A DNA stretch of 64,000 nucleotides, taken from Clostridiales bacterium. Its GTDB lineage: Bacteria; Bacillota; Clostridia; Lachnospirales; Lachnospiraceae. The stretch spans positions 1-64,000 of the forward strand of contig JAJQAC010000072.1 of the NCBI GenBank assembly GCA_021204025.1, read 5' to 3'. Shown piece after piece: positions 52,030-61,606 of this stretch. Made by a program: the position numbers and the translations under genes. A model generated the notes under the pieces. It searched no databases and was not told the DNA's origin. It saw nothing but the letters and a program-made list of their open reading frames with translations. How positions within the stretch are numbered: position 1 is the stretch's first letter; the number at the start of each line of letters is the position of its first letter.

Positions 52030-53214
52030 TCAATCCATAAAATCCTCATAGCGGTCCCGGAAATAATCTTTCCTTCCTGCAATCAAACCTCCCCGCAAAT
52101 ACACTCTTGGCACCCGCTTTCCGATATCGCAGACCAGTTCATAATGAAATCTTCCACTGATACGGGCAATCTCCTCTGCCGTAATCTGCTCTTCTCCATC
52201 TCTTCCCATCAATGTTACCTCTGATCCAACCTCCACATCCGGGATTTCCGTCACATCCACCATAAACTGATCCATACAGACACGTCCCCGGATCGGCGCT
52301 TTCTTTCCCCCGATCAACACATAGCCGCGGTTGGACATCCCCCTCGGATAACCATCGCCGTAGCCAACCGGCACTGTGGCGATTCTGGACTCTGTTTCTG
52401 TCACAAACGTGCAGCCATAGCTGATTGGTGTCCCTGCCGACACCTTTTTGACATAGGTAACAAAGCTTTTTAATCCCATCGCCGGTTTCAACGGGACTCT
52501 TTTCTGCTCTACTTCATCCGATGGATACAGACCATAAATTGAAATACCTGCGCGTACCGTATGCAGATGTGCCTGCGGCAGATCAATAATTGCGGCGCTG
52601 TTCGCAATATGCAAAACTGGAATTTTGATTCCCTGTTCCTTTAAAAGGGAAAGAAAACGCAGATATCTCTCCTGCTGCCTCTCAGCGTAAGACTTATCTG
52701 TCTCATCCGCTTTCGCGAAATGAGTAAACATCCCTTCGATCTCAATACCCGGTAAAGACGCAATCTCACACGCAATCTTCACTCCTTCTGCATCCGGAGA
52801 CATTCCGATACGGCCCATGCCGGTATCGACGGCCAAGTGGATCTTAGCCTTTTTTCCACAGTGTGACGCCAGCTCCGATAATGGTCTTGCCTGCGCAACG
52901 GTAAAAACAGCCGGACGAATCTCCTGTTCAATCAGGTCCTGCGCATGAGACGGATGTGTCACACCCAGAACCAGGATTGGCTTTGTGATTCGGTGAGTTC
53001 TGAGGTTGAGTGCTTCCTCAATCGTCGCCACCGCATAGCCATTCACATAAGGATCGATGGTTTTTGCTATGGGTACCGCCCCATGCCCATACCCATCCGT
53101 TTTTACCACACCAATCATATTGGTACCAGACCGAAGGTTCTTCTGCATTGACCGCATATTAAAATCGACCGCATCCAGGTCAATCGTTGCAAATACTCTC
53201 GTGTATGAATTCAT
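52030..53214 (-). CDS. alr: Alanine racemase
   Basis: ATG 53214 (MNSYTRVFATIDLDAVDFNM) follows GGAGGGTGAAG. The PLP lysine is in MIGVVKTDGYGHGAVPIA (commonly VVKANAYGHG), and the catalytic Tyr lies in the second half (SAGTPISYGCTFVTETESRI, with TVPVGYGDGYPRG after). It converts L- to D-alanine for peptidoglycan. It starts 5 bases after the nnr gene stop, so translation is probably coupled. Length is 394 residues. Confidence 0.94.
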   Translation of the reverse strand: MNSYTRVFATIDLDAVDFNMRSMQKNLRSGTNMIGVVKTDGYGHGAVPIAKTIDPYVNGYAVATIEEALNLRTHRITKPILVLGVTHPSHAQDLIEQEIRPAVFTVAQARPLSELASHCGKKAKIHLAVDTGMGRIGMSPDAEGVKIACEIASLPGIEIEGMFTHFAKADETDKSYAERQQERYLRFLSLLKEQGIKIPVLHIANSAAIIDLPQAHLHTVRAGISIYGLYPSDEVEQKRVPLKPAMGLKSFVTYVKKVSAGTPISYGCTFVTETESRIATVPVGYGDGYPRGMSNRGYVLIGGKKAPIRGRVCMDQFMVDVTEIPDVEVGSEVTLMGRDGEEQITAEEIARISGRFHYELVCDIGKRVPRVYLRGGLIAGRKDYFRDRYEDFMD

Positions 53215-53219
53215 TTTCT

Positions 53220-54764
53220 TCACCCTCCGATACAATCCGCAATATCATGTGCAAGCACACCACGCGGACCTTTTTCCTGCGCTGCTTTCTCACCGGCAAG
53301 TCCATGTACATATACACCATAAGCCGCCGCTTCGATCCCGTCCATACCCTGAGCGACCAGCGCTCCGATCACTCCGGTCAGAACATCTCCGGAACCACCT
53401 TTTGCCATCGCACAACATCCGCTGGTATTGATATAAACCCTGCCATCCTTATCCGCTATCACCGTCGACGCGTCTTTGAGCACACAGACGGCTCCGGTTC
53501 TGGCACTGTACTCTCTCGCAGTACGAATCCGATCTTCCTTGATCTTCTCGGAAGCCAGATTCATCAGCCGGGACATTTCTCCGATGTGAGGCGTGAGAAT
53601 CATATTTTCAGTAAGATATCGTGTCAGCTGCGGATATGCGGCAATCGTATTTAAAGCATCCGCGTCCAGTATAATCGGCACATAAGCGTACTCAAGAACG
53701 GTGCGCACCAGGATCTCCACGTAAGGCTCTCTCCCCAGTCCCGGTCCCAGTACGATTGCATCTGCCCACTCACATTGTCTTTCAATCAGTTCCGGACTCC
53801 CATCGATCTGGTCCGGATCATACGACGCGACAATCGCTTCCGGAATCTGTGACTGCAGAATCATCCGATTTGCATCGACAGTCAGGATCTTAACCAGACC
53901 GGCACCGGTACGATATGCGGCGAGTGCAGACAGATAAGCTGCTCCGCTCATACCCTTACACCCGGAGATAATCAGGACCTTGCCAAATGTTCCCTTATTA
54001 CCATCCGCCGGGCGTTCGGGAAGCGATGCCAGATCTTCCGCTTCCAGATATCTCGCATCGGGTTTTGTCTGGCTGAGACTACATCCCGCAAATCCGATAT
54101 CTGCAATCCTCACCAGCCCCGCATAACCTCTGCCCGGATACAGGAGCAGACCATTTTTCGCATAACCGAAGGTTACGGTGACCTCTGCCTTCAGCGCAAT
54201 TCCCATCACTGCTCCGGTATCTGCATGAATCCCTGACGGGATATCCACTGCAAGAACCTTTGTCCTGGCATTCTCCTCCTTCTTTGTCATCAGCCATTCA
54301 ATCAGGCTGCGGTACGTTCCACCGATCTCACGCGTAAGACCGATGCCAAAAAGCGCGTCAACAATCAGATCCGGCCATCCTTCCGGCAGCTCCGGCAATA
54401 CTGCCATCTGGATATCCAGTCTCTGCGCAATCTGCTTCTGGATCCGATACTCCGCTGACGCATGCTCTTCATTTCCTGCCAGGATCAACACAATCTGCAT
54501 CCCACGCGACTGAAGGATCCTTCCCATCGCGATCCCGTCCGCACCGTTATTACCGCTGCCGCAGGCAATCCAGCAAACCTGTGTGCCGCAGGCATTCGAA
54601 AGCGGCGGAATGTCCGTACTCTCTGAACTTAGCAATTCACAGGCCACGTCTGCCGCTGCTAACGCCGCCCGCTCCATCAGCACCAATGACGGAATCCCGA
54701 TCTGCTGGATCGTATACCGGTCCACTTCTTTCGCCTGTGCTCCTGTCAAGGAATTCTTCATCAT
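53220..54764 (-). CDS. nnr: Bifunctional NAD(P)HX epimerase/dehydratase
   Basis: The N-terminal YjeF domain has CGSGNNGADGIAMGRILQSR and DALFGIGLTREIGG. The C-terminal carbohydrate-kinase-like domain has DGNKGTFGKVLIISGCKGMS, GPGLGREPYVE, LTPHIGEMSRLM and the GAKGGSGDVLTGVI-type end. It repairs hydrated NADH and NADPH. AGGGGGATTG precedes the start; ATG 54761 is an equal choice. Length is 514 residues. Confidence 0.93.
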   Translation of the reverse strand: MMKNSLTGAQAKEVDRYTIQQIGIPSLVLMERAALAAADVACELLSSESTDIPPLSNACGTQVCWIACGSGNNGADGIAMGRILQSRGMQIVLILAGNEEHASAEYRIQKQIAQRLDIQMAVLPELPEGWPDLIVDALFGIGLTREIGGTYRSLIEWLMTKKEENARTKVLAVDIPSGIHADTGAVMGIALKAEVTVTFGYAKNGLLLYPGRGYAGLVRIADIGFAGCSLSQTKPDARYLEAEDLASLPERPADGNKGTFGKVLIISGCKGMSGAAYLSALAAYRTGAGLVKILTVDANRMILQSQIPEAIVASYDPDQIDGSPELIERQCEWADAIVLGPGLGREPYVEILVRTVLEYAYVPIILDADALNTIAAYPQLTRYLTENMILTPHIGEMSRLMNLASEKIKEDRIRTAREYSARTGAVCVLKDASTVIADKDGRVYINTSGCCAMAKGGSGDVLTGVIGALVAQGMDGIEAAAYGVYVHGLAGEKAAQEKGPRGVLAHDIADCIGG

Positions 54765-54796
54765 TCAATCCCCCTTTTGTCTGTATCGGCAACCGT

Positions 54797-56761
54797 TCAG
54801 ACAGCATCTTCTGCCAATACCTCCCATTCCTCATATAAGGCTTCCAGCTCGCTTTTCAGTTTTTCCTTCTCCTGATTTAATTCCACCAGGCGTTCTACAT
54901 TTGTATAGACTTCTTCTTCTCCCAGAAGATGATCGATCTCATGATCACGAACCTCCCGCTCGTGGATCTTTTCCTCTACTTTCTTTAAATCATTCTGCCT
55001 TTTGCGAATTTTCGCCTGTTCTTCCTTATGGAGCTTCCAGTCCTGTTTTCCTCCGGAGGCAATAGGATCCTTCGCCATATCAATACCATCCGGATCTTTA
55101 CCTGTCGCCACAGTACCCGCATTCCCCATGGGCTCTGTAGCATACAGGTGGTTCATCTGTTCTTTTTTCTCCAGATAATAATCATAATTTCCAATATACG
55201 GGATCAGCATATGTCCGGTCAGTTCCAGGATACGCGTCGCAGTCTGATTAATAAAATACCGGTCGTGAGATACATAAAGCACCGTTCCTGTATAATTTTT
55301 CAGTGCTTCTTCCAGGATTTCCTTGGACATAATATCCAGATGGTTCGTCGGCTCATCCAGGATCAGGAAATTTGCCTCCGAAAGCATCAGCTTCGCTAAC
55401 GATACTCTTCCCCGTTCTCCGCCGCTTAGATCAGCAATCCGTTTAAAAACATCATCTCCCGTAAAAAGAAACGCGGCCAGATGATTGCGAATCTGCGTGT
55501 TGGTCAGTCGGGGAAACGCCTCCTGTACTTCTTCAAAAATTGTCTTTTTCATATGAAGGACATGATGTTCCTGATCATAATATCCGATATGAACTTTCGC
55601 GCCCAGTAAGATCTTTCCGGTATCCGCCGGGATAAGCCCGTTAATCAGCTTCAGGATCGTCGTCTTGCCGACGCCGTTATTGCCGATAATCGCGACCCGT
55701 TCTCCCCGCTTGATCTCCATCCCCAGATGCTGAAATAACAGACGGCCGTCAAAAGACTTACTCAGATCCGTTACCGTCAGCACATCATTTCCACTGAGAA
55801 TATTGGGTTCCAGATGAATCCGCATCTCGTCGTTAAACTCTGCCGGTTTGTCCAGAAGTTCTACCCTGGAAAGCATCTTTTCCCGGCTCTCCGCCCGCTT
55901 AATCGATTTTTCTCTGTTAAACTGCTTCAGCTTCGCAATCACTTCTTCCTGATGCCGGATCTCCTGCTGCTGGTTGAGCCATGCCTTTCTCTGCGCGCTG
56001 CGAACCAGAGCTTTTTTCTCACTGTAAGCGGTGTAATTGCCGGGATATACCGTCGACTTCCCTGACTCCAGTTCAACCACCTTTGTGACAACCCGATTCA
56101 GAAAATACCGGTCATGCGCGACAATCACAACCGCCCCCTGATAATTCAGCAGATAATTTTCCAGCCAGGAAATCGACATCATATCCAGATGATTGGTTGG
56201 CTCGTCCAACAGGATAACATCAGCACGGGAAAGCAGAAGTTTGCCCAGAGAAACCCGTGTTTTCTGTCCTCCGGACAAGGTACGTACTTCCTTGGAAAAC
56301 TCATTTTCCTCAAATCCCAGTCCCTTTAAAACGCCGACGATTTCGCTCTTCCATGCGTAACCATCCTCCATCTCAAAGGTATGATTGAGTGTCGAATATT
56401 CCGCCAGCATCTCCTCCAGTTTTTCACCCTGAGCATGTTTCATCTCACGCTCCAGTCTCCGGATTGCTTCTTCCATCTCGATCACCGGCCGTTTTACCTC
56501 CATCAGCTCCTCGTAGATCGTACGGTCGCTCTCCAGATCCTGCTGCTGCGCGAGATATCCCAGCGATTTCCCTTTTGCGAGAGTAACCTCACCCGAATCG
56601 GATTCCATCTCACCGACAATAATCTTAAGAAGTGTCGATTTCCCGGCTCCGTTGATGCCGATGACCGCTGTCTTCTCATGATCCTCCACATGAAAAGTAA
56701 CATCGGATAAAACCTGCTCTGTGCCAAACGCCTTCTTGATATGATTGCATGATAATATCAT
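54797..56761 (-). CDS. ABC-F family ATPase
   Basis: ATG 56761 (MILSCNHIKKAFGTEQVLSD) follows GGGAGAAAATC. Two ABC domains are present: Walker A VIGINGAGKSTLLKII and IIGNNGVGKTTILKLI, signatures LSGGQKTRVSLGKLL and LSGGERGRVSLAKLM, Walker B VILLDEPTNHLDM and FLILDEPTNHLDI. The linker between them is charged and helical, and a coiled-coil tail ends the protein. There are no membrane helices. ABC-F proteins act on the ribosome; the YdiF/Uup-like layout is the closest. Resistance is not shown by sequence alone. Length is 654 residues. Confidence 0.93.
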   Translation of the reverse strand: MILSCNHIKKAFGTEQVLSDVTFHVEDHEKTAVIGINGAGKSTLLKIIVGEMESDSGEVTLAKGKSLGYLAQQQDLESDRTIYEELMEVKRPVIEMEEAIRRLEREMKHAQGEKLEEMLAEYSTLNHTFEMEDGYAWKSEIVGVLKGLGFEENEFSKEVRTLSGGQKTRVSLGKLLLSRADVILLDEPTNHLDMMSISWLENYLLNYQGAVVIVAHDRYFLNRVVTKVVELESGKSTVYPGNYTAYSEKKALVRSAQRKAWLNQQQEIRHQEEVIAKLKQFNREKSIKRAESREKMLSRVELLDKPAEFNDEMRIHLEPNILSGNDVLTVTDLSKSFDGRLLFQHLGMEIKRGERVAIIGNNGVGKTTILKLINGLIPADTGKILLGAKVHIGYYDQEHHVLHMKKTIFEEVQEAFPRLTNTQIRNHLAAFLFTGDDVFKRIADLSGGERGRVSLAKLMLSEANFLILDEPTNHLDIMSKEILEEALKNYTGTVLYVSHDRYFINQTATRILELTGHMLIPYIGNYDYYLEKKEQMNHLYATEPMGNAGTVATGKDPDGIDMAKDPIASGGKQDWKLHKEEQAKIRKRQNDLKKVEEKIHEREVRDHEIDHLLGEEEVYTNVERLVELNQEKEKLKSELEALYEEWEVLAEDAV

Positions 56762-56869
56762 GATTTTCTCCCATAAATGATATCCGGGACTCCATGGATT
56801 TCCGGACAAATATTTGTATTACCGCATATCGGCTCTGTGTTATTTCATATATACCGCAAACTGCTATCC

Positions 56870-56898
56870 ATTATAATATAGCAATCGTTTTTTTTCAA
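56870..56898 (-). promoter_or_regulatory. Promoter of the ABC-F/nnr/alr unit
   Basis: On the minus strand TTGAAA and TATAAT are 17 bases apart, about 105 bases before the ABC-F start. The rest of 56900-57025 holds nothing I recognise. Confidence 0.7.
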
Positions 56899-57026
56899 CA
56901 CGCAACCAATCGAAGCAAGTATCAAAAGATTCCTGCCCCAAAGACCTTTTATCTTACATGACATACTTTCTATCAGGCAAAAGTGACACTTTTAACAAAA
57001 GTATACAATATAACTTTGCAATCAGT

Positions 57027-57055
57027 TTGACAAGAATTAGACAATGTATTATAAT
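57027..57055 (+). promoter_or_regulatory. Promoter of rex
   Basis: TTGACA at 57027 and TATAAT at 57050 are 17 bases apart, a full consensus. I do not see a clear Rex box (TTGTGA-N6-TCACAA). Confidence 0.85.
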
Positions 57056-57089
57056 GAACGAAGGATACATTGCAAAAGAGGTGGTAGTT

Positions 57090-57743
57090 ATGGAAACCCG
57101 GGAAATCTCCAAAGCGGTCATTGCACGTTTACCGAGGTATTATCGATATCTCGGCGAATTAATGGAGTCCGGAGTAGATCGCATTTCCTCCAACGAATTA
57201 AGCCGGAGGATGAACGTCACTGCGTCTCAGATTCGTCAGGATTTAAATAATTTCGGCGGTTTTGGTCAGCAGGGATACGGATACAATATTAAGTATTTAT
57301 ACAGTGAGATCGCCAAGATTCTTGGAATTGACCGACAGCACAATCTGATTATTATCGGCTCCGGCAACCTCGGACAGGCACTTGCGAATTACGCGAATTT
57401 TGAAAAACGTGGATTTCTGATCAAGGGCATGTTCGATATCAACCCCAGACTGATCGGCCTGGTGGTTCGCGGGATCGAGATTCGCGGCGTAGAAGATCTG
57501 GAAACTTTTATCAAAGAAAATGAAGTTCAGATGGCTGCTCTGACGATCCCCAAAACCAAGGCTCCGGAGATCGCGGATCGTCTGGTAAATGCAGGGATTA
57601 AGGGGATCTGGAATTTTGCTCATGTCGATCTGCAGGTGCCAGATGATGTAGTCGTGGAAAATGTTCACCTTTCAGAAAGCCTGATGCGGCTTTCTTATCG
57701 GGTCTGCAATATCCAGGAGGAAAAGAAAAAGAAGCGCAGCTGA
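57090..57743 (+). CDS. rex: Redox-sensing transcriptional repressor Rex
   Basis: ATG 57090 (METREISKAVIARLPRYYRY) is chosen after AAGAGGTGG. The winged helix (VTASQIRQDLNNFGGFGQQG YGYN region) and the Rossmann motif (IIIGSGNLGQALANYANFEK) are standard, as is the final swapped helix (ESLMRLSYRVCNIQE). It senses NADH/NAD and represses fermentation genes, such as those in this type of organism. Length is 217 residues. Confidence 0.96.
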   Translation: METREISKAVIARLPRYYRYLGELMESGVDRISSNELSRRMNVTASQIRQDLNNFGGFGQQGYGYNIKYLYSEIAKILGIDRQHNLIIIGSGNLGQALANYANFEKRGFLIKGMFDINPRLIGLVVRGIEIRGVEDLETFIKENEVQMAALTIPKTKAPEIADRLVNAGIKGIWNFAHVDLQVPDDVVVENVHLSESLMRLSYRVCNIQEEKKKKRS

Positions 57744-57745
57744 TA

Positions 57746-57787
57746 AAATCGGGAGAGGATCTCTATACGGATCTTCTCCCGATTTTT
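57746..57787 (+). terminator. Terminator of rex
   Basis: AAATCGGGAGA pairs with TCTCCCGATTT around a short internal stem; TTTTTTCT follows. Confidence 0.9.
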
Positions 57788-57822
57788 TCTGTCCCGCCGG
57801 AGCTTATCTTTATTCTTTCATG

Positions 57823-57853
57823 CCTGGTGTGCGCCGCGCCAGCGGCGCATGCC
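57823..57853. repeat. GC-rich hairpin between convergent genes
   Basis: GCGCCGC and GCGGCGC pair around GCCA, and GGTGT with ATGCC adds G-T pairs. It lies next to the stop of the ABC gene at 57879 and may protect or end that transcript. Confidence 0.5.
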
Positions 57854-57878
57854 CGTTTACTTTGAGAATCTATATTTC

Positions 57879-59822
57879 TCACGCCGGCTTTGGCTCATTC
57901 TTTGCCGCATTTCCGGTATAAAGCTGATAATACCTTCCCTCTTTTTCAAGAAGCTCTTCATGGTTGCCCCGCTCGATGATCTGCCCCTGCTCCAGGACAA
58001 TGATGCAGTCAGAATTGCGGATCGTGGAAAGCCTGTGGGCGATCACGAACGTGATCCGCCCCTTCATCAGTCCGTCCATGCCCTTCTGAACCAAGGCCTC
58101 TGTCCGCGTATCAATCGAACTGGTTGCTTCATCCAGGATCAGAACCGGCGGATCCGCTACCGCCGCCCGTGCGATCGCGATCAGCTGTCTCTGTCCCTGA
58201 GACAGATTCGCTCCGTCTCCCTTTAGTACCGTATCATATCCGTGAGGCAGACGCGTGATAAATCCATCCGCGTTTGCCAGCTTTGCCGCAGCGATACACT
58301 CCTCATCCGTAGCGTCCAGGCGCCCATAACGGATATTTTCCATCACGGTTCCGGTGAAAAGATGAGTGTCCTGGAGAACAATCCCCAGACTTCTGCGCAG
58401 ATCCGCTTTTTTGATCTTATTAATATTGATCCCGTCATAGCGGACTTTTCCGTCTGCGATATCGTAAAAACGATTAATCAGATTGGTAATTGTCGTCTTG
58501 CCCGCTCCGGTGGAACCGACAAAAGCGATCTTTTCACCCGGCCGTCCAAAGAGCGTAACGTCATGCAGCACGACCTTCTTACCATCATAACTGAAATCCA
58601 CATGATCAAACTGAATATTTCCACGCACCAGCTCATAAGTCAGTGTACCGTCATGATGCGGATGTTTCCATGCCCAGATACCGGTCCGTTCCTTCACTTC
58701 CGTAATTTTCTGATCGGCGTCTACTTTGGCATTTACCAATGTCACATAACCATCGTCTACCTCTGGTTCCTCATCCAGCAGATCAAAGATCCGTTTCGCG
58801 CCGGCCAGAGCCATGACAACACTGTTTGCCTGCATGGAGATCTGATTGATCGGCATGTTAAAGCTCTTGCTTAACGCAAGGAAAGAAACCAGGGTTCCCA
58901 CGGTGACGCCGCCGATCCCGTTGACTGCCATCACTGCGCCGATCATCGCACACAGAGCGTAGCTTAAATTGCCCAGCTGCGCATTAGCCGGCATCATCAT
59001 ATTGGCATATTTATTCGCGGTGTCAGCGCTTTCCCGCAGCTTTTCATTTAACACACGGAAATCATCCCGCACCTTACTCTCATGAGTGAAAACCTTGACC
59101 ACTTTCTGTCCGTTGATCATTTCCTCGATATATCCGTTCACCCGGCCCAGATTCTGCTGCTGCGCTATGAAATATCTGCCGGAAAGTCCGGCCAGATTTC
59201 TCGCATTTACCAGCATGATAAAGACCATAAACAAGGTAAACACGGTCAGTGGGACGCTTAATACACACATGCTGATAAATACACTGACGATCGTGATCAG
59301 GCTGTTAATCAGCTGAGGAATCGACTGGCTGATCATCTGACGCAGCGTATCAACGTCATTGGTATAGATCGACATGATATCTCCATGCGGATGCGTGTCA
59401 AAATATCGGATCGGCAGACTTTCCATATGATGAAAAATCCGGTTTCTTAAATTGCGCAACGAACCCTGTGTAACCGTCGCCATGATCCGGAAATATCCCC
59501 ACACGCTGAATATTCCCACCGCATAGATCCCGGCCAGTGTACAGAGTGCACGAAACAGCGGGCCGTAATCGGCAGTCTCCTGTTGCAGCAGCGGCGCAAT
59601 ATAACCGTCAATCAAGATCCTCAGAAACATGCTCGAAGCAACAGTCGTCAAAGCTCCGACCGCGATCCCGATCAATACAAAGATACAGTGAATCCAGTAA
59701 TCATGTAAAATTTCCGAAAGGATCCTCTTTAACAGTTTTCCCGGATGATCGACAGAAGCTTTCACACCGATCGGCGCGCCGCCGCGGGGTCCGCGGACTT
59801 CTTTTACTTTTTCCTCTGCCAT
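57879..59822 (-). CDS. ABC exporter half, catalytic-site subunit
   Basis: The start ATG 59822 overlaps the previous stop as TGATG. Six helices precede an ABC domain with Walker A FVGSTGAGKTTITNLI, signature NLSQGQRQLIAIARA and Walker B VLILDEATSSIDT, with a normal catalytic Glu. Together with the 59822 gene it forms a heterodimeric exporter of the BmrCD/LmrCD kind. The substrate cannot be read from the sequence. Length is 647 residues. Confidence 0.9.
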   Translation of the reverse strand: MAEEKVKEVRGPRGGAPIGVKASVDHPGKLLKRILSEILHDYWIHCIFVLIGIAVGALTTVASSMFLRILIDGYIAPLLQQETADYGPLFRALCTLAGIYAVGIFSVWGYFRIMATVTQGSLRNLRNRIFHHMESLPIRYFDTHPHGDIMSIYTNDVDTLRQMISQSIPQLINSLITIVSVFISMCVLSVPLTVFTLFMVFIMLVNARNLAGLSGRYFIAQQQNLGRVNGYIEEMINGQKVVKVFTHESKVRDDFRVLNEKLRESADTANKYANMMMPANAQLGNLSYALCAMIGAVMAVNGIGGVTVGTLVSFLALSKSFNMPINQISMQANSVVMALAGAKRIFDLLDEEPEVDDGYVTLVNAKVDADQKITEVKERTGIWAWKHPHHDGTLTYELVRGNIQFDHVDFSYDGKKVVLHDVTLFGRPGEKIAFVGSTGAGKTTITNLINRFYDIADGKVRYDGININKIKKADLRRSLGIVLQDTHLFTGTVMENIRYGRLDATDEECIAAAKLANADGFITRLPHGYDTVLKGDGANLSQGQRQLIAIARAAVADPPVLILDEATSSIDTRTEALVQKGMDGLMKGRITFVIAHRLSTIRNSDCIIVLEQGQIIERGNHEELLEKEGRYYQLYTGNAAKNEPKPA

Positions 59823-61582
59823 CACGCTTCACCTCCCTGTCTGTCAAAATCTCCTCCGCCTTCCATCTGCCCATAATAAACTTCCTGGTAGATCTGGTTC
59901 GACGCGAGAAGCTCTTCATGTGTACCGATTCCGTTGATCTGTCCTTCATCCAGCACAACGATCCGATCCGCATCCTGCACAGAAGCAATTCGCTGTGCGA
60001 TAATCAGTTTGGTTGTTCCCGGGATCTCTTCCCGGAACGCCCTGCGGATCTTTGCGTCCGTCGCCGTATCAACCGCACTGGTCGAATCATCGAGAATCAG
60101 AATCTTCGGTTTCTTAAGCAGTGCTCTTGCGATACATAGTCTCTGCTTCTGACCGCCAGAGACATTGGAACCTCCCTGCTCAATATAGGTATTGTAGCCA
60201 TCCGGGAAACGGGAAATAAACTCATCCGCACAGGCCAGTTCACACGCATGTCTGCACTCTTCGTCTGTCGCCTGCAGATCTCCCCAGCGCAGGTTGTCAT
60301 AAATCGTACCGGAGAAGAGGACATTTTTCTGCAGCACCATGGATACCTGATTGCGCAGAGCCGGCATATCATACTCTCGCACATCCAGTCCGCCAACCTT
60401 AATGGTACCGGAAGACACATCATAAAGTCTCGGAATCAGCTGCACCAGACTTGATTTTGAACTTCCGGTTCCGCCGATGATGCCGATCGTCTCTCCCGCT
60501 TTGATGTGTAGATTAATATCTTTGAGAACCGGTGCTCCTTTTCCGTAAAGATAATGAAAGTTTACATGTTCAAAATCGATACTTCCGTCCGCAACTACCT
60601 TGACCGGTTCCTTCGCCCAGACCAGGTCGCTGTGCTCGTTAATGACCTCGCTAATTCGTCTTGCCGACGCCGAACTCATCGTCATCATGACAAACACCAT
60701 CGAGAGCATCATCAGACCCATCAGGATATTCATGACATAGCTGAAAAGACTTGTCAGCTCACCGGTAGTCAGCTGACCGCCCACAATCATATGCGCACCC
60801 ATCCAGCTCAGCGCGATATTGCAGCCATAAACCGCAAGAAACATCGCCGGACTGTTAAAGCTCAGTCTTGCTTCCGCCTTGACAAACAGACCGTACAGGC
60901 GATTGGATTCGGATGAATATTTCTCATCCTCAAAAGGCTCCCGTACAAAACTCTTTACCACACGGATCGCGGAGACATTTTCCTGCACGGAAGCATTTAA
61001 CGCGTCGTACTGATCAAACACACGGTTAAAGATCGGGAACGTCCCTGACATAATCAGTGCCAGCACGCAGACAAGAAAGATCATCGCCACCAGGAAAATC
61101 ATCGACATCCGGCGGCTGATCGTAACTGCGAGGAAAAATGCACAGATCATTGACACCGGCGCCCGCGCACACATACGGATCAGCATCTGAAACGCGTTCT
61201 GCAGATTTGTCACGTCTGTCGTCAGTCTCGTCACAAGACCGGCAGTACTATACTTATCAATATTAGAAAAAGAATAGGTCTGTATATTCGAAAACATCGC
61301 ATCCCGCAGATTACAGGCAAAGCCCGAAGACGCCCGCGCAGAGAAACGACCGGCGACCACCCCGCAGGTCAGCGCACAGGCTGCGATAAAAACAATAATC
61401 AGGCCATATTTGATAATCTGCCCCATATCTCCCGGCTCGATCCCTTTATCAATCACACTTGCCATAAAAAAAGGAATCAGCGTTTCACAAATACCCTCCA
61501 ATACAGATAAAATCGGTGATACCAATGCGTCTTTCCTGTACTGCTTTAACTGTGCTCCGAGGGTTTTTAAAATCGTTAACAT
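59822..61582 (-). CDS. ABC exporter half, degenerate-site subunit
   Basis: Six helices are followed by an ABC domain with Walker A IIGGTGSSKSSLVQLI, signature NVSGGQKQRLCIARA and Walker B KILILDDSTSAVDT. Asp in place of the catalytic Glu marks the degenerate site of heterodimeric exporters. AGGAGG precedes ATG 61582. It starts 24 bases after the HAD gene and is probably in one operon with it. Length is 586 residues. Confidence 0.9.
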   Translation of the reverse strand: MLTILKTLGAQLKQYRKDALVSPILSVLEGICETLIPFFMASVIDKGIEPGDMGQIIKYGLIIVFIAACALTCGVVAGRFSARASSGFACNLRDAMFSNIQTYSFSNIDKYSTAGLVTRLTTDVTNLQNAFQMLIRMCARAPVSMICAFFLAVTISRRMSMIFLVAMIFLVCVLALIMSGTFPIFNRVFDQYDALNASVQENVSAIRVVKSFVREPFEDEKYSSESNRLYGLFVKAEARLSFNSPAMFLAVYGCNIALSWMGAHMIVGGQLTTGELTSLFSYVMNILMGLMMLSMVFVMMTMSSASARRISEVINEHSDLVWAKEPVKVVADGSIDFEHVNFHYLYGKGAPVLKDINLHIKAGETIGIIGGTGSSKSSLVQLIPRLYDVSSGTIKVGGLDVREYDMPALRNQVSMVLQKNVLFSGTIYDNLRWGDLQATDEECRHACELACADEFISRFPDGYNTYIEQGGSNVSGGQKQRLCIARALLKKPKILILDDSTSAVDTATDAKIRRAFREEIPGTTKLIIAQRIASVQDADRIVVLDEGQINGIGTHEELLASNQIYQEVYYGQMEGGGDFDRQGGEA

Positions 61583-61606
61583 GGCAACCCTTTTACCTCC
61601 TTTCCT

